Below are positions 24,385-31,695 of a stretch of DNA of 64,000 nucleotides, in pieces. The stretch comes from Promicromonospora sp. AC04 (lineage in GTDB: Bacteria > Actinomycetota > Actinomycetes > Actinomycetales > Cellulomonadaceae). The DNA is taken from the NCBI RefSeq assembly GCF_003058225.1, contig NZ_QBUG01000013.1, forward strand, positions 62,001 to 126,000. Reading direction: 5' to 3'. Below the pieces are notes generated by a model. That model saw only the letters and a program-made list of their open reading frames with translations. It searched no databases and was not told the DNA's origin. Position 1 is the stretch's first letter, and each line of letters begins with the position of its first letter. Made by a program: the position numbers and the translations under genes.

Positions 24385-24930
24385 TCAGAGGTGGCGGACG
24401 AAGATCAGGGTCGGACCGTCCCAGTCGATCCCGTGCAGCTCCTGCAGGGGCAGGAAGCCAACCCTCCGGTAGAACGCACGAGTCTCGGCATACGGCTCAC
24501 TCTCGAACGAGGGCCCCACCGTGTGGACGGCCAGCTGGGATGCGCCGGCTGCTCTGGCGGCTTCGGCCACCGCCTCGACAAGCGCCGTCCCGGCGCCGCT
24601 TCTCCGCACGTCCGCGTGCACGGCGAGGAGTGTGAGCTCGGCAGTCTCGGGGAAGTGCTGCTTCGCGAGGGCTACGCCGATAGTCCGCCCGTCCTGCGTA
24701 GCGAGGAACGAGTCTTCGATCGCGGCACTTGCCACGTAATCCCGGATTGATCGCTCGATCCCGAACCAGGCTGGCAGTGAGCGGAGGATCCGGTCAGTGG
24801 CCGATGGGTCCCGGCGACGGTCGACGTGGGTCTCGGTCACGCGACGGAGTTCACCATTGGCGGTACTCAGCAGTCCACTGATTTCTGCCGTCACGACGAA
24901 TGGTTCATCGATCGTCAGCGGGCATGCCAT
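24385..24930 (-). CDS. GNAT family N-acetyltransferase
   Basis: 181 residues. Acetyl-CoA binding motif A is ELTLLAVHADVRRSGAGTALVEAV (about 94-117, R-x-x-G-x-G/A type), and AETRAFYRRVGFLPLQEL near 146-163 is the usual motif B region. It transfers an acetyl group to an unidentified small molecule or protein. The N-terminal 12 residues are poorly conserved in type, so a downstream GTG start is possible. It lies 113 bp downstream of the PopR-like gene on the same strand and may be cotranscribed, although a stem (24,993-25,023) lies between them. Confidence 0.85.
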   Translation of the reverse strand: MACPLTIDEPFVVTAEISGLLSTANGELRRVTETHVDRRRDPSATDRILRSLPAWFGIERSIRDYVASAAIEDSFLATQDGRTIGVALAKQHFPETAELTLLAVHADVRRSGAGTALVEAVAEAARAAGASQLAVHTVGPSFESEPYAETRAFYRRVGFLPLQELHGIDWDGPTLIFVRHL

Positions 24931-24992
24931 TCGCGCCAGAGGCGTCAGGCCGACTCTGCCATGAAGTAACGGCTGTGTGTGCTGCTGCGGAT

Positions 24993-25023
24993 CGTCTCCA
25001 GGGAATCAGAAACCAGGGAGACG
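24993..25023 (-). terminator. Stem-loop between PopR-like and GNAT genes
   Basis: Arms CGTCTCC (24,993-24,999) and GGAGACG (25,017-25,023) with a 17-nt loop, 21 bases after the regulator stop. It is a weak terminator or attenuator candidate. Confidence 0.4.
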
Positions 25024-25043
25024 TTATTGCATATACGCGACGC

Positions 25044-25589
25044 TCACGCCGCCAGCAGCACCGCCTCGCCTCGCTGCCCGACGGCGGGGGCGCCGGCCGG
25101 TGCCGCGCGCTCCGCCTGCAGGGGGTGCTGGGAGGAAGAGAAGCCGGCCGACCGGCGAGCGGCGGACGACAGGACGCGGACCCGGCGGCCCTCCTCCTGG
25201 GCCGCGAGCGCGATCGCGAGCTCGGCCCACGCGCGTTCGATGAGGTCGACGAGGCGCATGCCCAGCGCATCGCACACGGCGGCGAGCACCTCGGAGGAAG
25301 CCTCCTTGCGTCCCCGCTCCACCTCGGACAGGTAGGCGGTCGAGACCCGGGCGTCCGTAGCGACGTCGGCCAGGGTGCGGCGCTGCTCGCGGCGCGCGCG
25401 CCGCAGGATGCCACCCACCAGGTCACGCAACAGCGGTTCGCGGGCGTGCTCAAGCGTCCCAGGGCTGGTTCCTGGCGTGCCGTTGTTCGTGGTGCCGAGC
25501 CCAGCAGTACTCGCAGTACCCATCGAGATCATTGCCATCTGCCCACTCCCGCCGTTGGTACCCGTCACGCTACCCAACCCCACTGACAC
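25044..25589 (-). CDS. PopR/ClgR-like XRE family regulator ending in LLAA
   Basis: 181 residues. A Gly/Ser/Thr-rich N-terminus (1-50) precedes a helix-turn-helix (about 58-112) reading [20 protein letters not shown], then [20 protein letters not shown]. The SEVERG-KEASSE stretch is the hallmark of the ClgR/PopR activators of clp genes. The protein ends VLLAA; two C-terminal alanines are the degron by which ClpP1P2 removes PopR and ClgR in Streptomyces. The gene lies next to a solo clpP preceded by PopR-type boxes, so it is the probable activator of that gene. GTG 25,589 is the longest start; internal Mets at 18-23 are alternatives. Confidence 0.85.
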   Translation of the reverse strand: MSVGLGSVTGTNGGSGQMAMISMGTASTAGLGTTNNGTPGTSPGTLEHAREPLLRDLVGGILRRARREQRRTLADVATDARVSTAYLSEVERGRKEASSEVLAAVCDALGMRLVDLIERAWAELAIALAAQEEGRRVRVLSSAARRSAGFSSSQHPLQAERAAPAGAPAVGQRGEAVLLAA

Positions 25590-25702
25590 CGCGGGTCGTT
25601 CCGGCGTCTGCTGCTGGCGTAACGCCGCGGCGGGCGGCGGGCGATGGCCGAGTCACTGTCAGTGCCTCCTGGCACGATTGGACCACCGACCAGGAAAGGA
25701 CC

Positions 25703-27943
25703 GTGGTGTTCGGATCTATCGAGGTGCGCGGAGCTCGCGAGAACAACCTGCAGGGAGTCTCGGTCGATATCCCCAAGCGGAAGCTCACGGTCTTCACCGG
25801 GGTCTCCGGCTCGGGCAAGAGCTCGCTCGTGTTCGGCACCGTGGCGGCCGAGTCGCGGCGCCTGATCGACGAGACGTATTCGGCGTTCCTGCAGGGGTTC
25901 ATGCCGTCGCGCCCGCGGCCCGACGTCGACACCCTGTCGAACCTGTCGGCGGCGATCGTCGTGGACCAGGAGCCGATGGGCGCCAACGCTCGCTCGACCG
26001 TCGGCACGGCCACCGACGCGTACACGATGCTGCGTGTCATCTGGTCGCGGCTCGGCCAGCCGTACGTCGGCGGATCGAACCTCTTCTCGTTCAACGACCC
26101 GCAGGGCATGTGCGGCAACTGCGAGGGTCTGGGCCGCGTCTCCGCGATCGACACGGAAGCCCTCGTGGACCGCAGCAAGTCGCTGAAGGAGGGGGCCATC
26201 ACGTTCCCCAACTTCGGGGTCGGCACCTGGTACTGGAAGGTCTACGCCGACTCCGGCCTGTTCGACGTCGACAAGCCCCTGAAGGACTACACCGACACCG
26301 AGTGGCACGATCTGATGCACGGCGACGAGCGGAAGATCGTCTCGGGCGGCATCAACGTCACCTACGAGTCGCTGGTCCCCAAGATCACGCGGCTCTACCT
26401 GGTCAAGGATGTCGAGTCGATGAAGGGAGCGATGCGGGCGGCCGTCGACCGGCTCGCCACGTTCACGCCGTGCCCCGAGTGCGGCGGCACCCGCCTCAAC
26501 GACCGGGCGCGATCGTCGCTCGTCAAGGGCAAGCACATCGGCGAGGCCGCGGCGATGCAGCTCACCGACCTGGCCGAGCTCGTGCGTGACCTCGCCGACC
26601 CGCACGTCCAGCCCATCCTGGACGGCCTCAACGACCTGCTCGCCACGTTCGAGCAGATCGGCCTGGGGTACCTGTCGCTGGACCGGGAGTCGTCGTCGCT
26701 GTCCGGCGGGGAGGCGCAACGCACCAAGATGGTGCGGCACATGGGGTCTGCCCTGACGGACATGACCTACGTGTTCGACGAGCCGACCATCGGGCTGCAC
26801 CCGCACGACGTGCGGCAGATGAACGCCCTGCTCCAGCGCCTGCGGGACAAGGGCAACACAGTGCTCGTCGTGGAGCACAAGCCCGAGGTCATGGCGGCGG
26901 CCGACCACCTCGTCGACATGGGCCCCGGCGCCGGGACGCACGGCGGCACGGTGGTCTACGAGGGCGACATCACGGGGCTGCGCACCTCCGGGACCGCAAC
27001 GGGCAAGCACCTGGACCAGGCGGTCACGCTCAAGGCCACACCCCGCACCCCGACCGGCAGGCTCCGGATCGAGCACGCGAACCTGCACAACCTCCAGGAC
27101 GTGTCGGTCGACGTCCCGCTCGGGGTGCTGGTCGCGGTGACGGGCGTTGCCGGGTCGGGCAAGAGCTCGCTCATCCACGGCTGCCTGCCGCGTGACGGCG
27201 TCACGTTCGTGGACCAGTCGGTCATCCGCGGGTCGCGGCGGTCCAACCCCGCCACCTACACCGGGATCCTCGAGCCCATCCGCAAGCAGTACGCCCGCGC
27301 CAACGGGGTCAAGCCGGCGCTGTTCAGCGCCAACTCGGCAGGCGCGTGCCCGGGGTGCAAGGGCGTGGGCCTTATCTACACCGACCTCGCCTTCATGGCG
27401 GGGGTCGCCAGCGTGTGCGAGGCGTGCGAGGGCAAGCGGTTCACCGACGAGGTGCTGGGCTACACGCTGCGCGGCAAGAACATCGCCGACGTGCTCGACA
27501 TGTCCGTGGAGGAGGCACTGGGCTTCTTCACGGAGAAGTCGGTGCTCCCGATGCTGTCCCGCCTGTCCGACGTCGGGCTGGACTACATCTCCCTGGGCCA
27601 GCACCTCAACACCCTGTCGGGCGGCGAGCGGCAGCGCCTCAAGCTCGCGATCGAGATGGGCGGCAACACCCCTGCCTTCGTGCTCGACGAGCCCACCGCC
27701 GGCCTGCACATGCAGGACGTCGACAACCTGGCCGGCCTGCTGGACCGCCTTGTCGACTCCGGCCGGTCCGTGATCGTGGTGGAGCACAACCTGTCGGTCG
27801 TCGCCCGGGCCGACTGGGTGATCGACATGGGACCGGGCGGCGGGCACGACGGCGGCCGCATCGTCTTCGAGGGAACCCCTGCCGAGCTGGCGCGTCAGGA
27901 GGCATCACTGACGGGCCGCCACCTGGCGGAGCTGGTCGCCTGA
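25703..27943 (+). CDS. UvrA-like ABC ATPase (short class, drug-resistance type)
   Basis: 746 residues. Two ABC modules are present: Walker A GVSGSGKSS (near 35) and GVAGSGKSS (near 482); signatures SLSGGEAQR and TLSGGERQRL; Walker B VFDEPTIGLH and VLDEPTAGLH. Zinc-finger cysteines occur in CGNCEGLG, CPECGGTR and CPGCKGVG...CEACEGKR. It is about 200 residues shorter than true UvrA (about 950) and lacks most of the UvrB-binding insert region. It therefore belongs to the shorter UvrA-like group often linked to DNA-intercalating drug resistance and not to the core repair enzyme. GTG 25,703 or 25,706 follows AGGAAAGGA. Confidence 0.88.
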   Translation: MVFGSIEVRGARENNLQGVSVDIPKRKLTVFTGVSGSGKSSLVFGTVAAESRRLIDETYSAFLQGFMPSRPRPDVDTLSNLSAAIVVDQEPMGANARSTVGTATDAYTMLRVIWSRLGQPYVGGSNLFSFNDPQGMCGNCEGLGRVSAIDTEALVDRSKSLKEGAITFPNFGVGTWYWKVYADSGLFDVDKPLKDYTDTEWHDLMHGDERKIVSGGINVTYESLVPKITRLYLVKDVESMKGAMRAAVDRLATFTPCPECGGTRLNDRARSSLVKGKHIGEAAAMQLTDLAELVRDLADPHVQPILDGLNDLLATFEQIGLGYLSLDRESSSLSGGEAQRTKMVRHMGSALTDMTYVFDEPTIGLHPHDVRQMNALLQRLRDKGNTVLVVEHKPEVMAAADHLVDMGPGAGTHGGTVVYEGDITGLRTSGTATGKHLDQAVTLKATPRTPTGRLRIEHANLHNLQDVSVDVPLGVLVAVTGVAGSGKSSLIHGCLPRDGVTFVDQSVIRGSRRSNPATYTGILEPIRKQYARANGVKPALFSANSAGACPGCKGVGLIYTDLAFMAGVASVCEACEGKRFTDEVLGYTLRGKNIADVLDMSVEEALGFFTEKSVLPMLSRLSDVGLDYISLGQHLNTLSGGERQRLKLAIEMGGNTPAFVLDEPTAGLHMQDVDNLAGLLDRLVDSGRSVIVVEHNLSVVARADWVIDMGPGGGHDGGRIVFEGTPAELARQEASLTGRHLAELVA

Positions 27944-27964
27944 CGGCGCCGGACCGTCCGATCG

Positions 27965-28038
27965 TGCCCCCACCCGGATTCGAACCGGGACTGTGCCGGG
28001 TTTAAGCCGGCTGCCTCTGCCAGTTGGGCTATGGGGGC
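27965..28038 (-). tRNA. tRNA with UAA anticodon (tRNA-Leu), short variable arm
   Basis: A 74-nt cloverleaf on the minus strand. The acceptor stem GCCCCCA pairs with TGGGGGC, followed by A73. The D-arm is GCC...GGC, the anticodon stem GCCGG/CCGGC with loop CTTAAAC (anticodon TAA), the variable loop ACAGT and the T-arm CCCGG-TTCGAAT-CCGGG. CCA is not encoded. By anticodon it reads UUA leucine codons, but the 5-nt variable loop is of class I, whereas tRNA-Leu normally has a long variable arm. Confidence 0.88.
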
Positions 28039-28090
28039 GCACACCAGAGACTACCGAGCAGCGATCACCGAACGGGAGTTCTGACAGACC

Positions 28091-28180
28091 GAATTCGGTC
28101 AGCTGCACGGTCCCAGCACCGAGTTGGGTCGGCTGCGCGGTCCCCGCACCGAGTTCGGTCAGCTGCACGGTCTCAGCACC
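28091..28180. repeat. Three tandem 30-bp repeats
   Basis: Units at 28,091-28,120, 28,121-28,150 and 28,151-28,180 share GTCGGCTGC/GTCAGCTGC and CGGTC cores and end in GCACC. A fourth unit begins at 28,181 (GAGTTCGGTCGGTTGC) and becomes the left arm of the adjoining inverted repeat. Confidence 0.85.
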
Positions 28181-28246
28181 GAGTTCGGTCGGTTGCTTCG
28201 AGATCGGTCGATTAATTGACCGATCTCGAAGCAACCGACCGAACTC
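28181..28246. repeat. Perfect 29-bp inverted repeat
   Basis: Arms 28,181-28,209 and 28,218-28,246 (starting GAGTTCGGTCGGTTGCTTCG) are exactly complementary around GATTAATT. It lies 94 bp beyond the NDH-2 stop and may terminate that transcript. Confidence 0.85.
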
Positions 28247-28340
28247 ACGTCAACGACGAGGACAACCGACCGAACTCACGTCAGTCACGAAGCGGACCGA
28301 GCTCAACCCCCGCAGACGACCAGCGCGAGACAAGACCCGG

Positions 28341-29798
28341 TCAGACCTTCGAACCCGACTCCGCCCGCGCGGCGGACGACTCCGCCTTCTGCTCGACCTT
28401 CTCGCCCGCCGGCTTCGGCGGCACGGACGCGTTGCGGAACTCCTGACGCGGGTCGTGCAGCGAGCCCAGCGAGACCAGCTCGCGGCCCATGAGGAACTGG
28501 CCGATCCAGCCGATCAGGATGCGGACCTTGCGGTTGCCGGTCGGCATCGCCATGACGTGGTAGCCGCGGTGCGCGACCCAGGCGAGGAACCCGCGCAGCT
28601 TGATGAAGCCGAACAGCTCGGCGACACCCTTGTAGAGGCCCAGCGACGCGACCACACCGACGTTCTTGTGGTTGTACTCGACGGCGGGCTTGTCCTTGTA
28701 GAGCGCGACGATGTTGTCGGCCAGGCGCACTGCCTCGCGGATCGCGTGCTGCGCGTTCGGCGGGCAGAACTTGCCCGGGTTGAGCACGTCCGGCACGGCG
28801 GCGCAGTCGCCCGCGGCCCAGGCGCCCTCGACGATCTCGCCGTCCTCCGTGGCCACCTGCAGGGTGGGGAGCACGATGACGCGGCCCAGCTTGTCGAACG
28901 GGAGGTCGGACGCCTCCTTGATGACCGGGTTCGCCTTGACGCCGGCGGTCCACACGATGGTCTCGGTGTCGAACTCGACGCCCGTCGAGGTCACGACGTG
29001 CCCGTCCACGCAGGACGAGAGGAAGGTGTTGAGGTGGAACTCGATGCCGCGCTTCTTCAGCTCGGCGAGGGCGTACTCGCCCATCGGCTCCGTGACCTCG
29101 GGCAGGATGCGCCCGGCGCCCTCGATCATGACGAACCGCAGGTCGGACGCCTCGATCGTGTGGTACTGCCGCGTCGCGTAGCGCGCCATGTCCTCGATCT
29201 CGGCGAGCGCCTCGATCCCGGCGAACCCGCCACCCACGAAGGTGAACGTGAGCATGCGCTTGCGCAGGTCGGCGTCCCACGTGGAGGACGCGACGTCCAG
29301 GCGGTTGATGACGTGGTTACGGACCGCGATGGCCTCTTCCACGTTCTTGAAGCCGATGGCCGCTTCCGCGAGACCCGGGATGGGCAGCGTTCGGGAGACC
29401 GAGCCGAGACCGACGACCAGCTGGTCGTAGGTGACCTCGTACTCGTCGCCCTCCTCGGGCTGGATCTTCACGGCCTTGCGCCCGTGCTCGATGGTGGTGA
29501 CCTTGCCCTGCAGCACGTCGATGCCCTTGAGAGCCTTGCGGTGCGGTGCGACGACGTCGCGGGCGTCGATGGAGCCCGCACCCGCCTCGGGCAGGAAGGG
29601 TGCGTACGTCATGTACGGGCGCGGGTCGACGACGACGATGGCCGCCTCCCGCTTCTTCAGCTTCTTGCGCAGGCGGCGCGCCACGTAGAGGCCGACGGAC
29701 CCGCCGCCGAGCACCACGATGCGCGGCACCTTCCGCGGGCGCGGCGTGCTCGCCGGATCGGAAGCATGGCTGACCGAGGTCAGGTCGTTCTGAGGCAT
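28341..29798 (-). CDS. Type II NADH dehydrogenase (NDH-2 family, FAD-dependent)
   Basis: 485 residues. Two Rossmann motifs are visible: FAD site VVLGGGSVGLYVARRL (near 28) and NAD(P)H site FTFVGGGFAGIEALAE (near 185). The second FAD segment GAWAAGDCAAVPD is near 325. The C-terminal part has the amphipathic AELFGFIKLRGFLAWVAHRGYHVMAMPTGNRKVRILIGWIGQFLMGRE membrane anchor of NDH-2. It passes electrons from NADH to menaquinone at the inner membrane face without pumping protons. ATG 29,798 was chosen because similarity begins shortly after and the upstream extension is unsupported. The charged tail (455-485) is disordered. Confidence 0.9.
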   Translation of the reverse strand: MPQNDLTSVSHASDPASTPRPRKVPRIVVLGGGSVGLYVARRLRKKLKKREAAIVVVDPRPYMTYAPFLPEAGAGSIDARDVVAPHRKALKGIDVLQGKVTTIEHGRKAVKIQPEEGDEYEVTYDQLVVGLGSVSRTLPIPGLAEAAIGFKNVEEAIAVRNHVINRLDVASSTWDADLRKRMLTFTFVGGGFAGIEALAEIEDMARYATRQYHTIEASDLRFVMIEGAGRILPEVTEPMGEYALAELKKRGIEFHLNTFLSSCVDGHVVTSTGVEFDTETIVWTAGVKANPVIKEASDLPFDKLGRVIVLPTLQVATEDGEIVEGAWAAGDCAAVPDVLNPGKFCPPNAQHAIREAVRLADNIVALYKDKPAVEYNHKNVGVVASLGLYKGVAELFGFIKLRGFLAWVAHRGYHVMAMPTGNRKVRILIGWIGQFLMGRELVSLGSLHDPRQEFRNASVPPKPAGEKVEQKAESSAARAESGSKV

Positions 29799-29946
29799 GA
29801 TTCCCAGGGTACCGCGCACTTCGCGTACTTCTTCACATGACTGAGAGCGGCGGGTGCGTGATGCCCACCACGCCGCCTTCGCCGCTGCGAGGAACTCCCT
29901 CGATCCTCCGGCCTGACAACGGACCACCCCTGCCAGAGGTTCCCGC

Positions 29947-30897
29947 TCACGCCATCGACAACGCGATCCCGTCGAGGATGTCGTGCTCGCTGGTCACGAC
30001 GTGTGTCAGCGACCCGCCCTCCGCCTCGACGTCGGCCGCGACGCGCGTGATCACCTCGGACCACACGAGCGCCCCGGCCGCGATCACGTCGACCCGCCCC
30101 GGGTGCAGAAAACCCATGGCGGTCCGCTCGGCTCGCGGCGCCGCGATCAGGGCCGCGCAGGAGGCCAGCACCGTCGAGACCGGCAGCTCCGCCTGGTTCA
30201 CGCGGTCGTGCCGGTACTCGGCCAGCCCCAGCGCGTGCGCGGTCACGGTGGTGATCGACCCGGCCAGCCCGACCAGGGTGGCGGTCTTCCCGAGCGGGAC
30301 CACGCGGGCGGCGTCGTCCAGGTGGGCGCGCACGTCCGCGCGGGCCGCCTCGATCTCGGTGGCCGACGGCGGATCGCTGTGCAGGTGCCGCTCCGTCATC
30401 CGCACCGAACCCACGTCCATCGAGACGCTCGCGTCCACCGTGTCCGTCCCGAGGACCAGCTCGGTGGAACCTCCGCCGAGGTCGACCACGAGGAACGGGC
30501 CGGCGTGCGCCCCGGCCACCACGCCGGTGGCACCGCGGAACGACAGCTGCGCCTCCTCGTGCCCGCTGATCACCTCGACGCCGACGCCGAGCGCACCCCG
30601 CACGCCGTCGAAGAAGGCGTCCCGGTTCCGCGCGTCCCGCGTGGCCGACGTCGCCACGAACCGCACCCGCTCCGCCCCCGCCGCCTCGATCGCCGCCGCG
30701 TACTCGCGGGTCGCCGCGAGCGTCCGCTCCAGCGCCTCCGGCGCGAGCTCACCCGTGCGGTCCACGCCCTGACCCAACCGCACCACCTCCATGCGGCGGT
30801 CGAGCTCGGTGAGGTTTCCGGCGGCGTCGACGTCCGCGACGAGCAGGCGGATCGAGTTGGTGCCGCAGTCGATCGCGGCCACGCGAGAGGAAGTCAC
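29947..30897 (-). CDS. ppx: Exopolyphosphatase, Ppx/GppA family
   Basis: 316 residues of the ASKHA fold. The phosphate-1 loop is AAIDCGTNSIRLLVAD (residues 7-22), SATRDARNRDAFFD lies near 85, the phosphate-2 loop LVVDLGGGSTELVLG is near 137-151 and the adenosine-type motif LVGLAGSITTVTA near 208. It removes terminal phosphate from inorganic polyphosphate or hydrolyses pppGpp. Length and position downstream of DUF501 match the short actinobacterial Ppx (M. tuberculosis Rv1026 type). It starts at GTG 30,897. The 174-bp gap to DUF501 holds a 9-bp GC palindrome (30,999-31,019). Confidence 0.92.
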   Translation of the reverse strand: MTSSRVAAIDCGTNSIRLLVADVDAAGNLTELDRRMEVVRLGQGVDRTGELAPEALERTLAATREYAAAIEAAGAERVRFVATSATRDARNRDAFFDGVRGALGVGVEVISGHEEAQLSFRGATGVVAGAHAGPFLVVDLGGGSTELVLGTDTVDASVSMDVGSVRMTERHLHSDPPSATEIEAARADVRAHLDDAARVVPLGKTATLVGLAGSITTVTAHALGLAEYRHDRVNQAELPVSTVLASCAALIAAPRAERTAMGFLHPGRVDVIAAGALVWSEVITRVAADVEAEGGSLTHVVTSEHDILDGIALSMA

Positions 30898-31071
30898 GCG
30901 AAGATTCTCCCAGGCGCCCCAGCCGCACGACGTCGGACGTGCCGGTTCGCGAGAAACCTCACTCCGGACACCCGGAAAGCGGCCTCAGGCCCTGGCCGCG
31001 GGCGCGACCGTCGCGCCCGGAACGGTCACGTGGGCGCAACCGCTCACGACCAAGGCCCGACAGCACGGGCT

Positions 31072-31572
31072 TCAGCAGGTGCAGCGGTCCGGGCGCCAGG
31101 TGTCGCGGACCAGCGCGAGCGCCTCGTCACCGAGCGGGTTCACGCCCGGGCCGGCCGCGAGCGCGTGCGCGAAGAGGACGTGCAGGCACTTGACGCGCGT
31201 CGGCATGCCACCGGCGGAGATGCCGTCGATCTCGTCGACGTGGCCGATCGCCTCGCGCTGGGCGAGGTAGTGCTCGTGCGCCTTCCGGTACGCGGCGGCG
31301 AGCTCCTCGTCGGACTCGAGCCGCGCCGTCATCTCCCTCATCACGCCGTTCGCCTCCAGCGTCGAGGCAGCGGCGACCGCGCCGGGGTGCGTCAGGTAGA
31401 AGACGGTCGGGAAGGGTGTGCCGTCGGGCAGGCGGGGCGCGGTGCGCGCCACCGTCGGCCGGCCGCACACGCAGCGCGCCGCGATCCCCACGACGCCGCG
31501 CGGCTCGCGGCCGAGCTGCTCGGCCAGGACGCGCAGATCGTCGTCGGACACGGTCTCGGTCGCGGTGTTCAC
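31072..31572 (-). CDS. DUF501 domain-containing protein
   Basis: 166 residues. Conserved features are the CVCGRPTV cysteine pair (near 34-36), PFPTVFYLTHP (near 53-63), SAGGMPTRVKCLHVLFAHALA (near 121-139) and the Cys-x-Cys terminus (RCTC). Four or five cysteines suggest a metal site. The family is nearly confined to actinobacteria and lies between the DivIC-like gene and ppx, as here. Function is unknown; its place in the division/phosphate block suggests a conserved housekeeping role. It starts at GTG 31,572. Confidence 0.9.
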   Translation of the reverse strand: MNTATETVSDDDLRVLAEQLGREPRGVVGIAARCVCGRPTVARTAPRLPDGTPFPTVFYLTHPGAVAAASTLEANGVMREMTARLESDEELAAAYRKAHEHYLAQREAIGHVDEIDGISAGGMPTRVKCLHVLFAHALAAGPGVNPLGDEALALVRDTWRPDRCTC

Positions 31573-31589
31573 CGTCCTATTGTCCCCCA

Positions 31590-31671
31590 GCCCGCGAGCC
31601 AGCGTGTGCTCGGCAGAGCGCCAGGAGGTCAGCGGCCCGGGCTGCCGACTTCCTGACGTTCTGCCGAACTT
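31590..31671 (-). terminator. Imperfect stem between DivIC-like gene and DUF501
   Basis: TCGGCAGA (near 31,610) pairs with TCTGCCGA (near 31,660). Inside it CAGGAGGTCAGCGGCC pairs with a complement carrying three mismatches. It lies in the 123-bp gap and may act as an attenuator between the two genes. Confidence 0.45.
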
Positions 31672-31695
31672 CGCCGTCCTCCACCGCCCGCGGGC

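Larger units (their letters stand above)
28039..28340. other. Repeat-filled intergenic region, no gene
   Basis: 302 bp between the tRNA and the NDH-2 gene. It is filled by three 30-bp tandem repeats, a perfect 29-bp inverted repeat and two 21-bp direct repeats (28,232-28,252 and 28,263-28,283). No coding potential is supported. Confidence 0.75.

Noticed and set aside
25703-27943. Calling the UvrA-like gene uvrA
   Set aside because: It is about 200 residues too short and lacks most of the UvrB-binding region; true uvrA should be elsewhere in the genome.
28091-28283. Possible CRISPR array
   Set aside because: Repeats are directly adjacent without unique spacers and merge into a palindrome; no cas genes nearby.
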